Positions 7,940 through 16,177 of a stretch of 64,000 nt of DNA are shown in pieces (the stretch's first letter is position 1; each line of letters starts with the position of its first letter). The stretch lies in NCBI RefSeq assembly GCF_018310345.1, contig NZ_JAGXBY010000001.1, positions 558,001-622,000 on the forward strand. Reading direction: 5' to 3'. Both the position numbers and the translations under genes were made by a program. A model generated the notes under the pieces. That model searched no databases and was not told the DNA's origin. It was given only the letters and a program-made list of their open reading frames with translations. The stretch is from Ornithinibacillus massiliensis. Lineage in GTDB: Bacteria > Bacillota > Bacilli > Bacillales > Amphibacillaceae.

Positions 7940-10900
7940 TTGAAAAAACTTAGTGATATAAATATCCAAAGGCTTTTCCCATCTTTAATCTATAAGCGTG
8001 GATTAGAATATTATAACCGTGGACACGTCACGGATTTAGCCTATGACATCAATTATAATGTGTGGACGGCGAGGGTACAAGGTTCGGAAGATTATTTTGT
8101 CGAAATCAATATGAAGGACTTAGAGAAGGGTTCAGTAGATACCTATTGTGATTGCCCAGCTTTTGCATCCTACGGGTCTTGTAAACATATTGTTGCCACC
8201 CTAATAGCGATTGTCAATAAAGAGGAACCAGAGTCTCAAGCGTTTTCGAATTACGACTATGAGTTGACCAATCGCTTTATTCGTGCGCTTAGTAATATGA
8301 GTGATTCATCGGAAGTTACAGATATTCTACCAAAAAGGGCACCGCTTCATCTTGAGTATATAATAAAGTGGTCCTATGATAAAAATTTATTAATCGAATT
8401 GAAAGCGGGAACTAATCGAGCTTATGTAGTAAAGGATATTCAGGAATTCATACGTGATGTGCTTGACGGGAATGAGCATTTCTTTACCAAAATGTTTACT
8501 TACTCGCCGAGTCAACACGATATACTTCCGGAAGACAGAGAGATATTGGAGATTCTTGGATCGGTCCAAAAAAATGAGAAAATCTATGATGGGTATCATG
8601 TATACCATTACCGCGGTAATGTTAGCGATAAACGCTCCCTTATTATCCCTCCTTTAGTTGCGGAAAAGCTACTAGAGAAATTAGTAGAGCGTGATTTTAT
8701 AGTAGAAGGAACCAATAAATCTTTTACGAATATTTCAATGGAGAAGGGAAAATTACCATATCACTTTGCCTTAAATAAAAATGAACGGAATGACTTGTTA
8801 TTAACGATGCATGAAGTCGAGGATAGTGTATATTTCAAGAACTATGAAATTTTATTCTATCAAGGCGTTTTTTATTTTCCTTTAAAAGAGCAGATTCCAA
8901 TTCTTGAGCTTGTAAGTACCTTTGGAAAAATCGATCAGCAATTACCGATTTCAAAAAAACAGGCAGATACGTTCTTGTCAGAGGTACTCCCATCCTTAAA
9001 GAAGGTGGGAGAAGTAGAAATTTCAGAACAGGTATCTTCTGAGATTATTCAACTCCCATTACGGGCTAAGCTTTACTTGGAGGCGAAAGATGACTGGATA
9101 ACCGGTAGATTGGAATATCATTACGGAGAACATGTCATTGATCCATTTAGTGGACGTGAGGAGCATGAAGTTATTATTATCCGTGATGTAGATAAAGAAA
9201 AACAGATTATGCAGCTTATTGAGTATGCGAACTTTCATTATAATGGTAGAGAGTTATTTATCGATGCTGACGAAGAAGAATTATATGATTTTCTCTACAA
9301 AGTACTCCCAGTGCTAGATGAGTATGTTGAGCTATTTTTAACATCAGAGGTCCGTAATTTTATTATGGAGAATGACCCGATTCCGAGAACGAGTGTTAAA
9401 ATGGAAGGTTCTAATAATTTGTTAGAAATTGGTTTTGACATAGATGGATTAGATGATCAAGAGATTAATAAAATTTTAGACGCTGTGATTGAGAAAAAGC
9501 GTTATTATCGTCTGCAGAGTGGGGAAATGCTTTCTCTTGAAGGGGAAGAATTTATTTCCATTCAGAACTTTTTCCGTGATTTAGATATAAGTAAACAGGA
9601 TGTACAGGACGGGAAAATCCATATGCCTGTATATAGGGGGACGCAAATTGATGAATTAATTGATACGAAGAAAAGCTATGATCCGGCATTCAGGCAATTA
9701 TTGCATCAATTAAAGGAACCGGAGGAGCAGCACTATGAGCTTCCGGATAAGCTAAATGCATCATTACGATCTTATCAAAACACAGGATTTCAATGGTTTA
9801 AGTCTCTTAGCCAATACCGTTTAGGTGGGATTCTTGCTGATGATATGGGGTTAGGCAAGACATTGCAAAGCATTGCCTTTTTAGCATCAGAGCTTGGGGA
9901 ACACCCGCATCTAATCGTTGTCCCCTCATCTGTCGTATATAACTGGAAAAATGAGTTTGAAAAATTTGCGCCATCCTTACAGGTTACGATCATGACAGGT
10001 AATCCACAGGAGCGCCATGAAAGAATGAATCAAAATAAAGATGCCGACGTGTGGATTACATCCTATGCCACATTAAGACAGGATATCACGCTATACCGGG
10101 AATTAAGCTTTCAAACGTTAATCCTTGATGAGGCACAATATATTAAAAACTATGCGACGAAAACATCGAAAGCGATTCGTGAAATTAATGCAAGCAGGCG
10201 ATTCGCGTTAAGTGGTACACCAATTGAAAACTCTATTGATGAACTATGGGCGATTTTCCAAGTGGTTTTACCTGGCTTAATGCCAAATCAAAAGTCCTTT
10301 AAGCAGCTCCCACACGATAAAATTGCAACAATAACAAAACCGTTTATTTTACGTCGCTTAAAAAAGGATGTTCTAAAGGAATTGCCTGATAAGATAGAAT
10401 CGGTTAGTGTATCGGAGCTTACGGCTCAACAAAAAGAGCTGTATGTTGGCTATTTAAGACAGCTTCAGCAGGAAACCGTTCAATCCTTACAACAAAGTGG
10501 CTTCCAGCAAAATAGAATGAAAATCTTAGCTGGATTAACCAGACTAAGACAAATTTGCTGCCATCCTTCTTTATTTATTGAGAATTACGAAGGTCAGTCA
10601 GGGAAGCTAGAATTATTAATGGAAACAGTCCGGAATGCGATAGCAAATGGAAAACGTATGTTAATATTCTCCCAGTTTACCAGTATGCATGAAATCATTA
10701 TCGAGAAGTTAACGGAAGCGGGTATTGATTATTTCTATTTAAGTGGTCAAACTCCATCAAGTGAACGATTAGAGATGAGTGAACGCTTTAATAATGGAGA
10801 AAAGAGTGTATTTCTAATCTCGCTAAAAGCGGGTGGAACGGGCTTAAACCTTACTGGAGCAGACACTGTTATCCTATATGACCTATGGTGGAATCCAGCA

Positions 10901-11110
10901 GTTGAAGACCAAGCAACAGGCCGTGCACACCGATTTGGGCAAAAAAATGTTGTTCAAGTAATCCGTCTCATTACAGAAGGTACTATTGAAGAAAAAATAT
11001 ATGAACTACAACAAAAGAAACGAGAACTCATCGACAAAGTCATCCAACCAGGAGAAACCATGCTATCTTCCCTAAGTGAAGAAGACGTCAGAGAGTTGTT
11101 GAGTATATAA
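7940..11110 (+). CDS. SNF2-family helicase with N-terminal SWIM zinc finger
   Basis: 1056-aa DNA-dependent ATPase. Residues C70, C72, C81 and H83 (YCDCPAF...GSCKHIV) form a SWIM zinc finger. A long SNF2-associated region follows. The two-lobe motor starts near residue 610, with motif I DDMGLGKT (about 633-640), motif II DEAQ (about 728), motif III LSGTPIEN, motif V KAGGTGLNLTGAD and motif VI QATGRAHRFGQ. Proteins of this layout (YwqA-like in B. subtilis) are thought to remodel or translocate on DNA in repair or transcription. Motif II is DEAQ, not the more common DEAH/DEGH. The start is a TTG with a modest AGG upstream; no better ATG precedes the SWIM domain. Single gene with its own terminator. 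Confidence 0.9.
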   Translation: MKKLSDINIQRLFPSLIYKRGLEYYNRGHVTDLAYDINYNVWTARVQGSEDYFVEINMKDLEKGSVDTYCDCPAFASYGSCKHIVATLIAIVNKEEPESQAFSNYDYELTNRFIRALSNMSDSSEVTDILPKRAPLHLEYIIKWSYDKNLLIELKAGTNRAYVVKDIQEFIRDVLDGNEHFFTKMFTYSPSQHDILPEDREILEILGSVQKNEKIYDGYHVYHYRGNVSDKRSLIIPPLVAEKLLEKLVERDFIVEGTNKSFTNISMEKGKLPYHFALNKNERNDLLLTMHEVEDSVYFKNYEILFYQGVFYFPLKEQIPILELVSTFGKIDQQLPISKKQADTFLSEVLPSLKKVGEVEISEQVSSEIIQLPLRAKLYLEAKDDWITGRLEYHYGEHVIDPFSGREEHEVIIIRDVDKEKQIMQLIEYANFHYNGRELFIDADEEELYDFLYKVLPVLDEYVELFLTSEVRNFIMENDPIPRTSVKMEGSNNLLEIGFDIDGLDDQEINKILDAVIEKKRYYRLQSGEMLSLEGEEFISIQNFFRDLDISKQDVQDGKIHMPVYRGTQIDELIDTKKSYDPAFRQLLHQLKEPEEQHYELPDKLNASLRSYQNTGFQWFKSLSQYRLGGILADDMGLGKTLQSIAFLASELGEHPHLIVVPSSVVYNWKNEFEKFAPSLQVTIMTGNPQERHERMNQNKDADVWITSYATLRQDITLYRELSFQTLILDEAQYIKNYATKTSKAIREINASRRFALSGTPIENSIDELWAIFQVVLPGLMPNQKSFKQLPHDKIATITKPFILRRLKKDVLKELPDKIESVSVSELTAQQKELYVGYLRQLQQETVQSLQQSGFQQNRMKILAGLTRLRQICCHPSLFIENYEGQSGKLELLMETVRNAIANGKRMLIFSQFTSMHEIIIEKLTEAGIDYFYLSGQTPSSERLEMSERFNNGEKSVFLISLKAGGTGLNLTGADTVILYDLWWNPAVEDQATGRAHRFGQKNVVQVIRLITEGTIEEKIYELQQKKRELIDKVIQPGETMLSSLSEEDVRELLSI

Positions 11111-11112
11111 TG

Positions 11113-11150
11113 AAATCCCCCTGAAAAGTGCAATTTTCAGGGGGATTTTG
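11113..11150 (+). terminator. Strong terminator after the SNF2 gene
   Basis: A 15-bp perfect stem (11113-11127 with 11134-11148) around loop GTGCAA, followed by a short T-run. Confidence 0.85.
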
Positions 11151-11252
11151 ATAAGAATGGTAACGTAGATAATTCAATAAAAAAATGACCATAGCCTTGT
11201 GTTAGAAACCAACATAGAAAGAATGTACTTTACATTGGGAAGAAATCACCTT

Positions 11253-12548
11253 TTATATATTTATTTGAAATAACTTTCTAGGGCGCCCTTTAACATAAGG
11301 CTTTTCCTCGCCGACAATCTTAATAACATTACCATTCAACAATTTATTCACGGTACGTTCTGCACTTCTCTTCGTAACACGATAATAATTCGCTATATCA
11401 TTCGAAGAAAATGGTTCATTGTTACGAAGCTGTACAAAATCGATAAAATTATACGAAAGCTCATTATTCAACTTTGCCTTATGAATTAGTGCCTGATACA
11501 GCCTGGAAGTATCAAAATGCTTCTTCACTCCAAGCGGACCAATGGTTTCCTGTCTATCATTCACAATATAACAGCTACTATTTGTGTTATGTGTACAAGC
11601 ATCTAGTGCAAGCTTCGCATGATCCTCAGCTTGCTTGGCAGTTAACCCTAGTCCGAATCCGATTTCAATTGGTGTATTTAAAGCATTTTCTATTTCTTTT
11701 ATAAGTGGAAAATCTCGATAATGATTAGTAATATGATCGAGCACACCTCTAGTTCCAAAAACAACATAGTGATTTTCGTTATTGGTTAGAACTGATGCAT
11801 ACGTTTTATGTCCGAATTTAAGTAAGATTTGATATAGCTGTAGTTGTAATTCTTTAAGATATAATTCTCCCTTTTCCGCTTTTATTTTATCCATATTCTT
11901 AATTCGAATATAACCAGCAACAATTTGCGCGCTCTTCCTCATGTTTAAAATAGTGATATTTTTACATTCCTCTATAGCATTGTCTATATTTCTTTTTGGG
12001 GTTGCCATCGGATAACATGGCACTCCTTGTTCCTGTAAGATTTGTTCTACTTCGTATAAGGAAGTAAGTACATAGTCAATTTTTCCTTCTTCAAAAAGCT
12101 GTTTATGGTAGCGTGCAATCTGCTCCACATTGACTTCCACGTTTTGTTGATAGCTATATGTATAAATGCTCGTACCTGAAATGTTTAATTCAGATAAAAC
12201 CTCCGTCACAGAAGCTTCATCAAGCACATCAATGGATAATCGGTGGAGTTGCTGATGATATTTATTTTTTAAATGATAGAACGATGTCAATATCATATAC
12301 GCATCTAAGTTCACTTGAACAGAAGGTAAACGCTTCTTTTTAATTTTGCTTGCAGCATATAAAAATGGAAGGTTTTCTAAGAATAAATAAACATCACACA
12401 TAAATGCTTTTTCAACAAGTTCAGTAGTCTCGCTTGCGTTTTGATAAACAAAGGGAATTGCTTCTATTTCCTCGCGATTGGCAAGGTAACTCTGAAATCG
12501 ATTTATTAAATCATCTCTTCCAAATACAGCAACCTTTATCTTCACCAT
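11253..12548 (-). CDS. Transcriptional regulator with degenerate GGDEF-like domain and C-terminal winged helix
   Basis: 431 aa. I do not recognise a named family. Residues about 1-130 look like a receiver-like alpha/beta sensor (KVAVFGRDDLINRF). Residues about 200-330 resemble the degenerate GGDEF-like domain of PucR/CdaR-type regulators (EIGFGLGLTAKQAEDHAKLALDAC). The last 70 residues form a helix-turn-helix (SSNDIANYYRVTKRSAERTVNKLL) ending in a basic KGRPRKLF tail. The frame extends to a TTG at 12560, but that codon lies inside the GGGAGGG ribosome site, so the ATG at 12548 is the likely start. A palindrome lies about 100 bases upstream. Its neighbour, an acyl-CoA ligase on the same strand, may be a target; this is inference. 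Confidence 0.65.
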   Translation of the reverse strand: MVKIKVAVFGRDDLINRFQSYLANREEIEAIPFVYQNASETTELVEKAFMCDVYLFLENLPFLYAASKIKKKRLPSVQVNLDAYMILTSFYHLKNKYHQQLHRLSIDVLDEASVTEVLSELNISGTSIYTYSYQQNVEVNVEQIARYHKQLFEEGKIDYVLTSLYEVEQILQEQGVPCYPMATPKRNIDNAIEECKNITILNMRKSAQIVAGYIRIKNMDKIKAEKGELYLKELQLQLYQILLKFGHKTYASVLTNNENHYVVFGTRGVLDHITNHYRDFPLIKEIENALNTPIEIGFGLGLTAKQAEDHAKLALDACTHNTNSSCYIVNDRQETIGPLGVKKHFDTSRLYQALIHKAKLNNELSYNFIDFVQLRNNEPFSSNDIANYYRVTKRSAERTVNKLLNGNVIKIVGEEKPYVKGRPRKLFQINI

Positions 12549-12647
12549 TATCCCTCCCAAATCGTATTAGGGGTGTAAGTATGCAGGATTCACTTAAGTT
12601 AAAGAAAATTCTGTCATTTTACCCCATAAAAAAATAATTAGCGAAAT

Positions 12648-12670
12648 AATTAACGACGGTTTCGTTAATT
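12648..12670. promoter_or_regulatory. Palindrome, candidate operator upstream of the regulator
   Basis: AATTAACGA (12648-12656) pairs perfectly with TCGTTAATT (12662-12670) across 5 bases. A further partial copy (TTAGCGAAAT) lies just to the left. It sits in the promoter region of the leftward regulator gene. There is no T-run for either strand, so an operator is more likely than a terminator. Confidence 0.45.
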
Positions 12671-12734
12671 TATCTTATTCTAAGGAATTTTCATAATATT
12701 GTCAAGTTAATAAGCGGTGGAAGTTTGCAGGAAA

Positions 12735-12770
12735 ATTCATAGGAATCTCAACGAATAGACTCCTATGAAT
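12735..12770 (-). terminator. Terminator of the acyl-CoA ligase gene
   Basis: ATTCATAGGA (12735-12744) pairs with TCCTATGAAT (12761-12770), extended inward by TCT/AGA. On the minus strand it is followed by TTTTCC. Confidence 0.65.
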
Positions 12771-12779
12771 CGATATCTA

Positions 12780-14399
12780 TTACCCTTGAGGACTATACCT
12801 TGCTTTCACTTGTTCACGGAGTTCTCGTTTAAGGAACTTTCCAACAGATGATTTAGGTATTTCCTCAAAGAATAGAACATCGTCTGGTAACCACCATTTT
12901 GGAAACTGTGGTGTTATAAATTCGATAATATCTTCTTTTTTTATCTTATTCTCATATCCCTCATGGAGGACAACACATGCAATCGGTCTTTCTTGCCATT
13001 TTTCATCTGGCATCGCTACAACACTAGCTTCGAATACGGCATCATGCGCAATGATAGCGTTTTCAATTTCAACCGAAGAAATCCATTCTCCGCCACTTTT
13101 TATTAAATCCTTTGTACGGTCTACGACTTTAATAGTTCCTTCTTCATCGACCGTAACAACATCTCCCGTATGGAACCAACCATCCTTAAAAGCTTCGCCA
13201 CTCCTAGTGTCTTTATAATATTCGTCTGCAATCCATGGCCCTCGTAAGAGTAGTTCGCCCATTTCTTTTCCATTCCATTCAATCTCACCCTCTCCACCTA
13301 CGACCTTCATTTGAAGTCCAGGAACAAGAATTCCTTGTCTGGCACGCTCTTTAAATTTATCTTCTGGTGAGAGATTCTGTTGATAGCTTTTAAGACGTGA
13401 AACTGTAGCTAGAGGAGTAGTCTCTGTTGCTCCATAGGCATGGTAAAAAGGAATTTGATATTTTTCCTCAAATGCTTTTATTAAGCCTAGAGGTGCTGCA
13501 GATCCTCCGCATAATACTGCTCGTAGGCTTGATGTTTCATAGCTTCCTTGTTCTAGCTCTTTGAGTAATCCGAGCCAAATGGTTGGTACACCTGCTGTAA
13601 TCGTAACATGAAACCGTTCAATAAATTCTGCTAATCGTTTTGGAGTAAAGCGAGGTCCGGGCATTACTTGTGTGGTGCCGAACCATGTACTAGCAAATGG
13701 GAGTCCCCATGCATTGACGTGAAACTGTGGTACAACAGGCATCGCAACATCGGATTCTGAGATTGCTGCAGTATCAGCAAGTCCTAACGCAAAGCTATGC
13801 AAAACAATAGCACGATGAGAATACACAACTCCCTTTGGCTTTCCGGTAGTAGCGGATGTATAGCACATTCCTGCGGGTTGATTTTCATCAATATCTTTTG
13901 TGAATTCATAGGCTGGATCACCAGTTGATAGAAGTTCTTCGTAGGAGTAGAGTGGTTGAATAGTAGAATTAGGGAGCTCGGCTTTATCGGTCATGACAAC
14001 AAAAGCTTCTACAGTAGTCAAATGTGTGTAAATATGTTCAATAAGAGGTAGTATATCTTCATCAACAAATAATATTTTATCCTCTGCATGATTAATGATA
14101 TAAATGATATCTTCCGGGGATAACCGAATATTAATCGTATGTAAGACAGCCCCCATTCCTGGTGCAGCGAAGTAAATTTCTAAATGTCGGTGGTGATTCC
14201 ATGCCAGTGTCCCAACACGATCTCCATCTTGAATACCTATCTCATGAAGTGCGCTCATTAACCTTCTAGTACGTTGACCAATTTCACCATAGTTTAGTCG
14301 ATGTAGCTTGTCATGGGTCTGAGAGATTACTTCTTTCTTTGGGAAAAAATTCTCAGCATGCTCTAATAATGAGCCTACCGATAATGAAACTTGCATCAT
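12780..14399 (-). CDS. AMP-forming acyl-CoA synthetase (fatty-acid-CoA ligase type)
   Basis: 539-aa ANL-superfamily enzyme that activates a carboxylic acid, probably a medium- or long-chain fatty acid, to its CoA thioester through an acyl-AMP. Motifs are the P-loop-like YTSATTGKPKGVVYSHR (near residue 180), HAYGATETTP (near 325), the hinge region GWFHTGDVVTVDEEGTIKVVDRTKDLIKSGGEWIS, and the catalytic lysine in PKSSVGKFLKRELRE at the C-terminus. The frame begins at 14408, but that ATG abuts GGAG; the ATG at 14399 has AAAGGAG 9 bases upstream and is preferred. The region upstream is shared with the divergent TRAP operon. Chain-length preference cannot be read from the sequence. Confidence 0.85.
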   Translation of the reverse strand: MMQVSLSVGSLLEHAENFFPKKEVISQTHDKLHRLNYGEIGQRTRRLMSALHEIGIQDGDRVGTLAWNHHRHLEIYFAAPGMGAVLHTINIRLSPEDIIYIINHAEDKILFVDEDILPLIEHIYTHLTTVEAFVVMTDKAELPNSTIQPLYSYEELLSTGDPAYEFTKDIDENQPAGMCYTSATTGKPKGVVYSHRAIVLHSFALGLADTAAISESDVAMPVVPQFHVNAWGLPFASTWFGTTQVMPGPRFTPKRLAEFIERFHVTITAGVPTIWLGLLKELEQGSYETSSLRAVLCGGSAAPLGLIKAFEEKYQIPFYHAYGATETTPLATVSRLKSYQQNLSPEDKFKERARQGILVPGLQMKVVGGEGEIEWNGKEMGELLLRGPWIADEYYKDTRSGEAFKDGWFHTGDVVTVDEEGTIKVVDRTKDLIKSGGEWISSVEIENAIIAHDAVFEASVVAMPDEKWQERPIACVVLHEGYENKIKKEDIIEFITPQFPKWWLPDDVLFFEEIPKSSVGKFLKRELREQVKARYSPQG

Positions 14400-14519
14400 A
14401 CGTATCATCTCCTTTAATATAATATAGGGATATGTCTATATAATATCATATTATTTTGATAATTTGTAATAAAATTAATATTTGACTGTAATCCTTGTCG
14501 TACTTCAGTTCGTCCTTGT

Positions 14520-14533
14520 TGAAACGGCTTTCA
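14520..14533. promoter_or_regulatory. cre-like palindrome between acyl-CoA ligase and TRAP genes
   Basis: TGAAACGGCTTTCA differs from the CcpA site TGWAANCGNTNNCA at one position. It lies about 15 bases upstream of the -35 box of the TRAP operon and also upstream of the leftward acyl-CoA ligase gene. Assigning it to CcpA is tentative. Confidence 0.35.
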
Positions 14534-14547
14534 CTTTTACCAATAGT

Positions 14548-14577
14548 TTGACAATATTAGGTATTATTAAGTAAAAT
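14548..14577 (+). promoter_or_regulatory. SigA-type promoter of the TRAP operon
   Basis: Perfect TTGACA (14548-14553), an 18-base spacer and TAAAAT (14572-14577), about 34 bases upstream of the binding-protein start. Confidence 0.7.
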
Positions 14578-14610
14578 ATGATTTAGGAATTTATTAAGGG
14601 GGAGATTTAC

Positions 14611-15558
14611 ATGAAAAAGAAGTATATTCTATCGTTAGCTGTCTTACTAGTTCTATCATTAGCACTAGCTGCATGTGGTGGAAGTAAACAGTTAACTATG
14701 TTAACTGGCGGTACTGGTGGTACATACTACCCACTAGGAGGACAACTTGCTAGTATTATTTCAGATAATACGGATTTAACAGTTACGGCATCAGCTTCAA
14801 ACGCATCGGCGGATAACATTTCTGACCTTGCTTCTGGAGACGCAGACCTTGCATTTACACAAACAGACGTCATGGCAAATGCGGTAGAGGGCGTTAACTT
14901 ATTCGAAGGAAGTGCAGTTGATAACGTATTAGCAATTGGTTCTTTATATCCAGAAACAATTCAAATCGTAACAACAGCTAACTCTGGTATTACATCTGTA
15001 GAAGATTTAGCAGGTAAGCGAGTATCTGTTGGTGCACCAGGATCTGGTACGTATGTTAATGCACAACAAATTCTAGAAATTCACGGATTAGATATCGAAA
15101 CAGATATTCAACCACAAAACTTAAGTTTTGATGAATCTACTGATGGAATTCAAGATGGAAATATTGATGCAGCATTTATTACGGCTGGTACTCCTACTGG
15201 TAGTGTAGAAGGGTTAGCAGCAACAACTGATATTTCGATTGTTCCAATCGCCCAAGACAAAATCGATGCTTTAATTGCTGATCACCCATATTATGCAGTA
15301 GATACCATTCCTGCTGATACGTATACTGGTGTATCTGATGAAATAACTACTGTTGCGGTTCTGGCAATGCTTGCAGTTGCAGACACATTATCAGATGATG
15401 AAGTTTACGAAATTACGAAAGCTATCTACGATAATGCAGGCGATATCACACATGATAAAGGGAAGTTAGTAACGAAAGATACTGCACTAGATGGAATTGG
15501 AGTTGACTTCCATCCAGGAGCAGAAAAATACTTCAAAGAAGAAGGATTACTAGACTAA
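14611..15558 (+). CDS. TAXI-family TRAP transporter substrate-binding lipoprotein
   Basis: 315 aa. The signal peptide ends in a lipobox (LALAAC, Cys22), so the mature protein is tethered to the outer face of the membrane. The TAXI fold is indicated by LTMLTGGTGGTYYPLGGQLA just after the anchor, and by GKRVSVGAPGSGTYVNAQQIL and DAAFITAGTPTGSVEGLA. It captures a solute, often glutamate or a C4-dicarboxylate in characterised members, for the permease encoded downstream. Start: ATG with GGGGGAG upstream. First gene of a three-gene operon (binding protein, DUF1850, fused permease), a typical TAXI-TRAP arrangement. The actual ligand is unknown. Confidence 0.88.
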   Translation: MKKKYILSLAVLLVLSLALAACGGSKQLTMLTGGTGGTYYPLGGQLASIISDNTDLTVTASASNASADNISDLASGDADLAFTQTDVMANAVEGVNLFEGSAVDNVLAIGSLYPETIQIVTTANSGITSVEDLAGKRVSVGAPGSGTYVNAQQILEIHGLDIETDIQPQNLSFDESTDGIQDGNIDAAFITAGTPTGSVEGLAATTDISIVPIAQDKIDALIADHPYYAVDTIPADTYTGVSDEITTVAVLAMLAVADTLSDDEVYEITKAIYDNAGDITHDKGKLVTKDTALDGIGVDFHPGAEKYFKEEGLLD

Positions 15559-15585
15559 TTAGATAAAAATATAGTAAGATGGAAT

Positions 15586-15623
15586 AGCCGGCTTTTTGCC
15601 TGAATAGGGCTTTATAGCCGGCT
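15586..15623 (+). other. Intercistronic hairpin after the TAXI gene
   Basis: Two copies of the self-complementary AGCCGGCT (15586-15593 and 15616-15623) can pair with each other around an inner GCC/GGC stem. The position after a highly expressed binding-protein gene suggests an mRNA stabiliser or partial terminator that sets stoichiometry. Confidence 0.5.
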
Positions 15624-15646
15624 GTCCATTTTTAGGTTGTGATTTA

Positions 15647-16177
15647 TTGGCAAAGTATTTTAAGAAGCAATACATTATTGGTTATCTCCTACTGTTAGTC
15701 CTATCATTGATACTTTTTGTTCCTTTCCGAACTGCCTTAGTATTCTATAAACAGAATACAAGCCAAGTTGAGGCATACCTTCCTATTGAAGAAGGGGACT
15801 CATTTCAAATTATTTTTACACATTCCATTCACTTAACAGATGTAGTCGAACTTTATGAGGTTTTACCAGATGATTCGATTAGGCAAAATGAAATCATTTA
15901 TGAGCATTATGGGATTGGCATGCCTGCGAATGATAGTGATGGTGGAACTTTCGTATATGAGGATGGAAAAATACATATAAAAGACATGAATCGTGTGTTT
16001 CCATCTATCCAAATGCGAAATGGTAAAGTAGTACCAAGACATCGATTAGTATGGGGTGAGGAAGCCGAGCGTATGGTTTGGTTAAAAGACTACTTCGAAC
16101 CAGGTGCTAGGTTTACCTTGAAAGTCGATAAGCTTTCATTATGGCAACTATTGAAAGGAGTGAAAATTCATGAGTGA
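15647..16177 (+). CDS. DUF1850 protein of the TAXI-TRAP system
   Basis: 176 aa with one N-terminal membrane helix (about residues 9-29) and an extracellular domain of the DUF1850 family, including FTHSIHLTDVVELYEV and NGGT-like turns. DUF1850 genes regularly sit between the TAXI binding protein and the fused TRAP permease, suggesting an accessory role in transport; no biochemical function is established. The start is a TTG at 15647 with AGGTTGTGAT upstream; no ATG precedes the membrane helix. Its end overlaps the next gene by 8 bases. Confidence 0.8.
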   Translation: MAKYFKKQYIIGYLLLLVLSLILFVPFRTALVFYKQNTSQVEAYLPIEEGDSFQIIFTHSIHLTDVVELYEVLPDDSIRQNEIIYEHYGIGMPANDSDGGTFVYEDGKIHIKDMNRVFPSIQMRNGKVVPRHRLVWGEEAERMVWLKDYFEPGARFTLKVDKLSLWQLLKGVKIHE

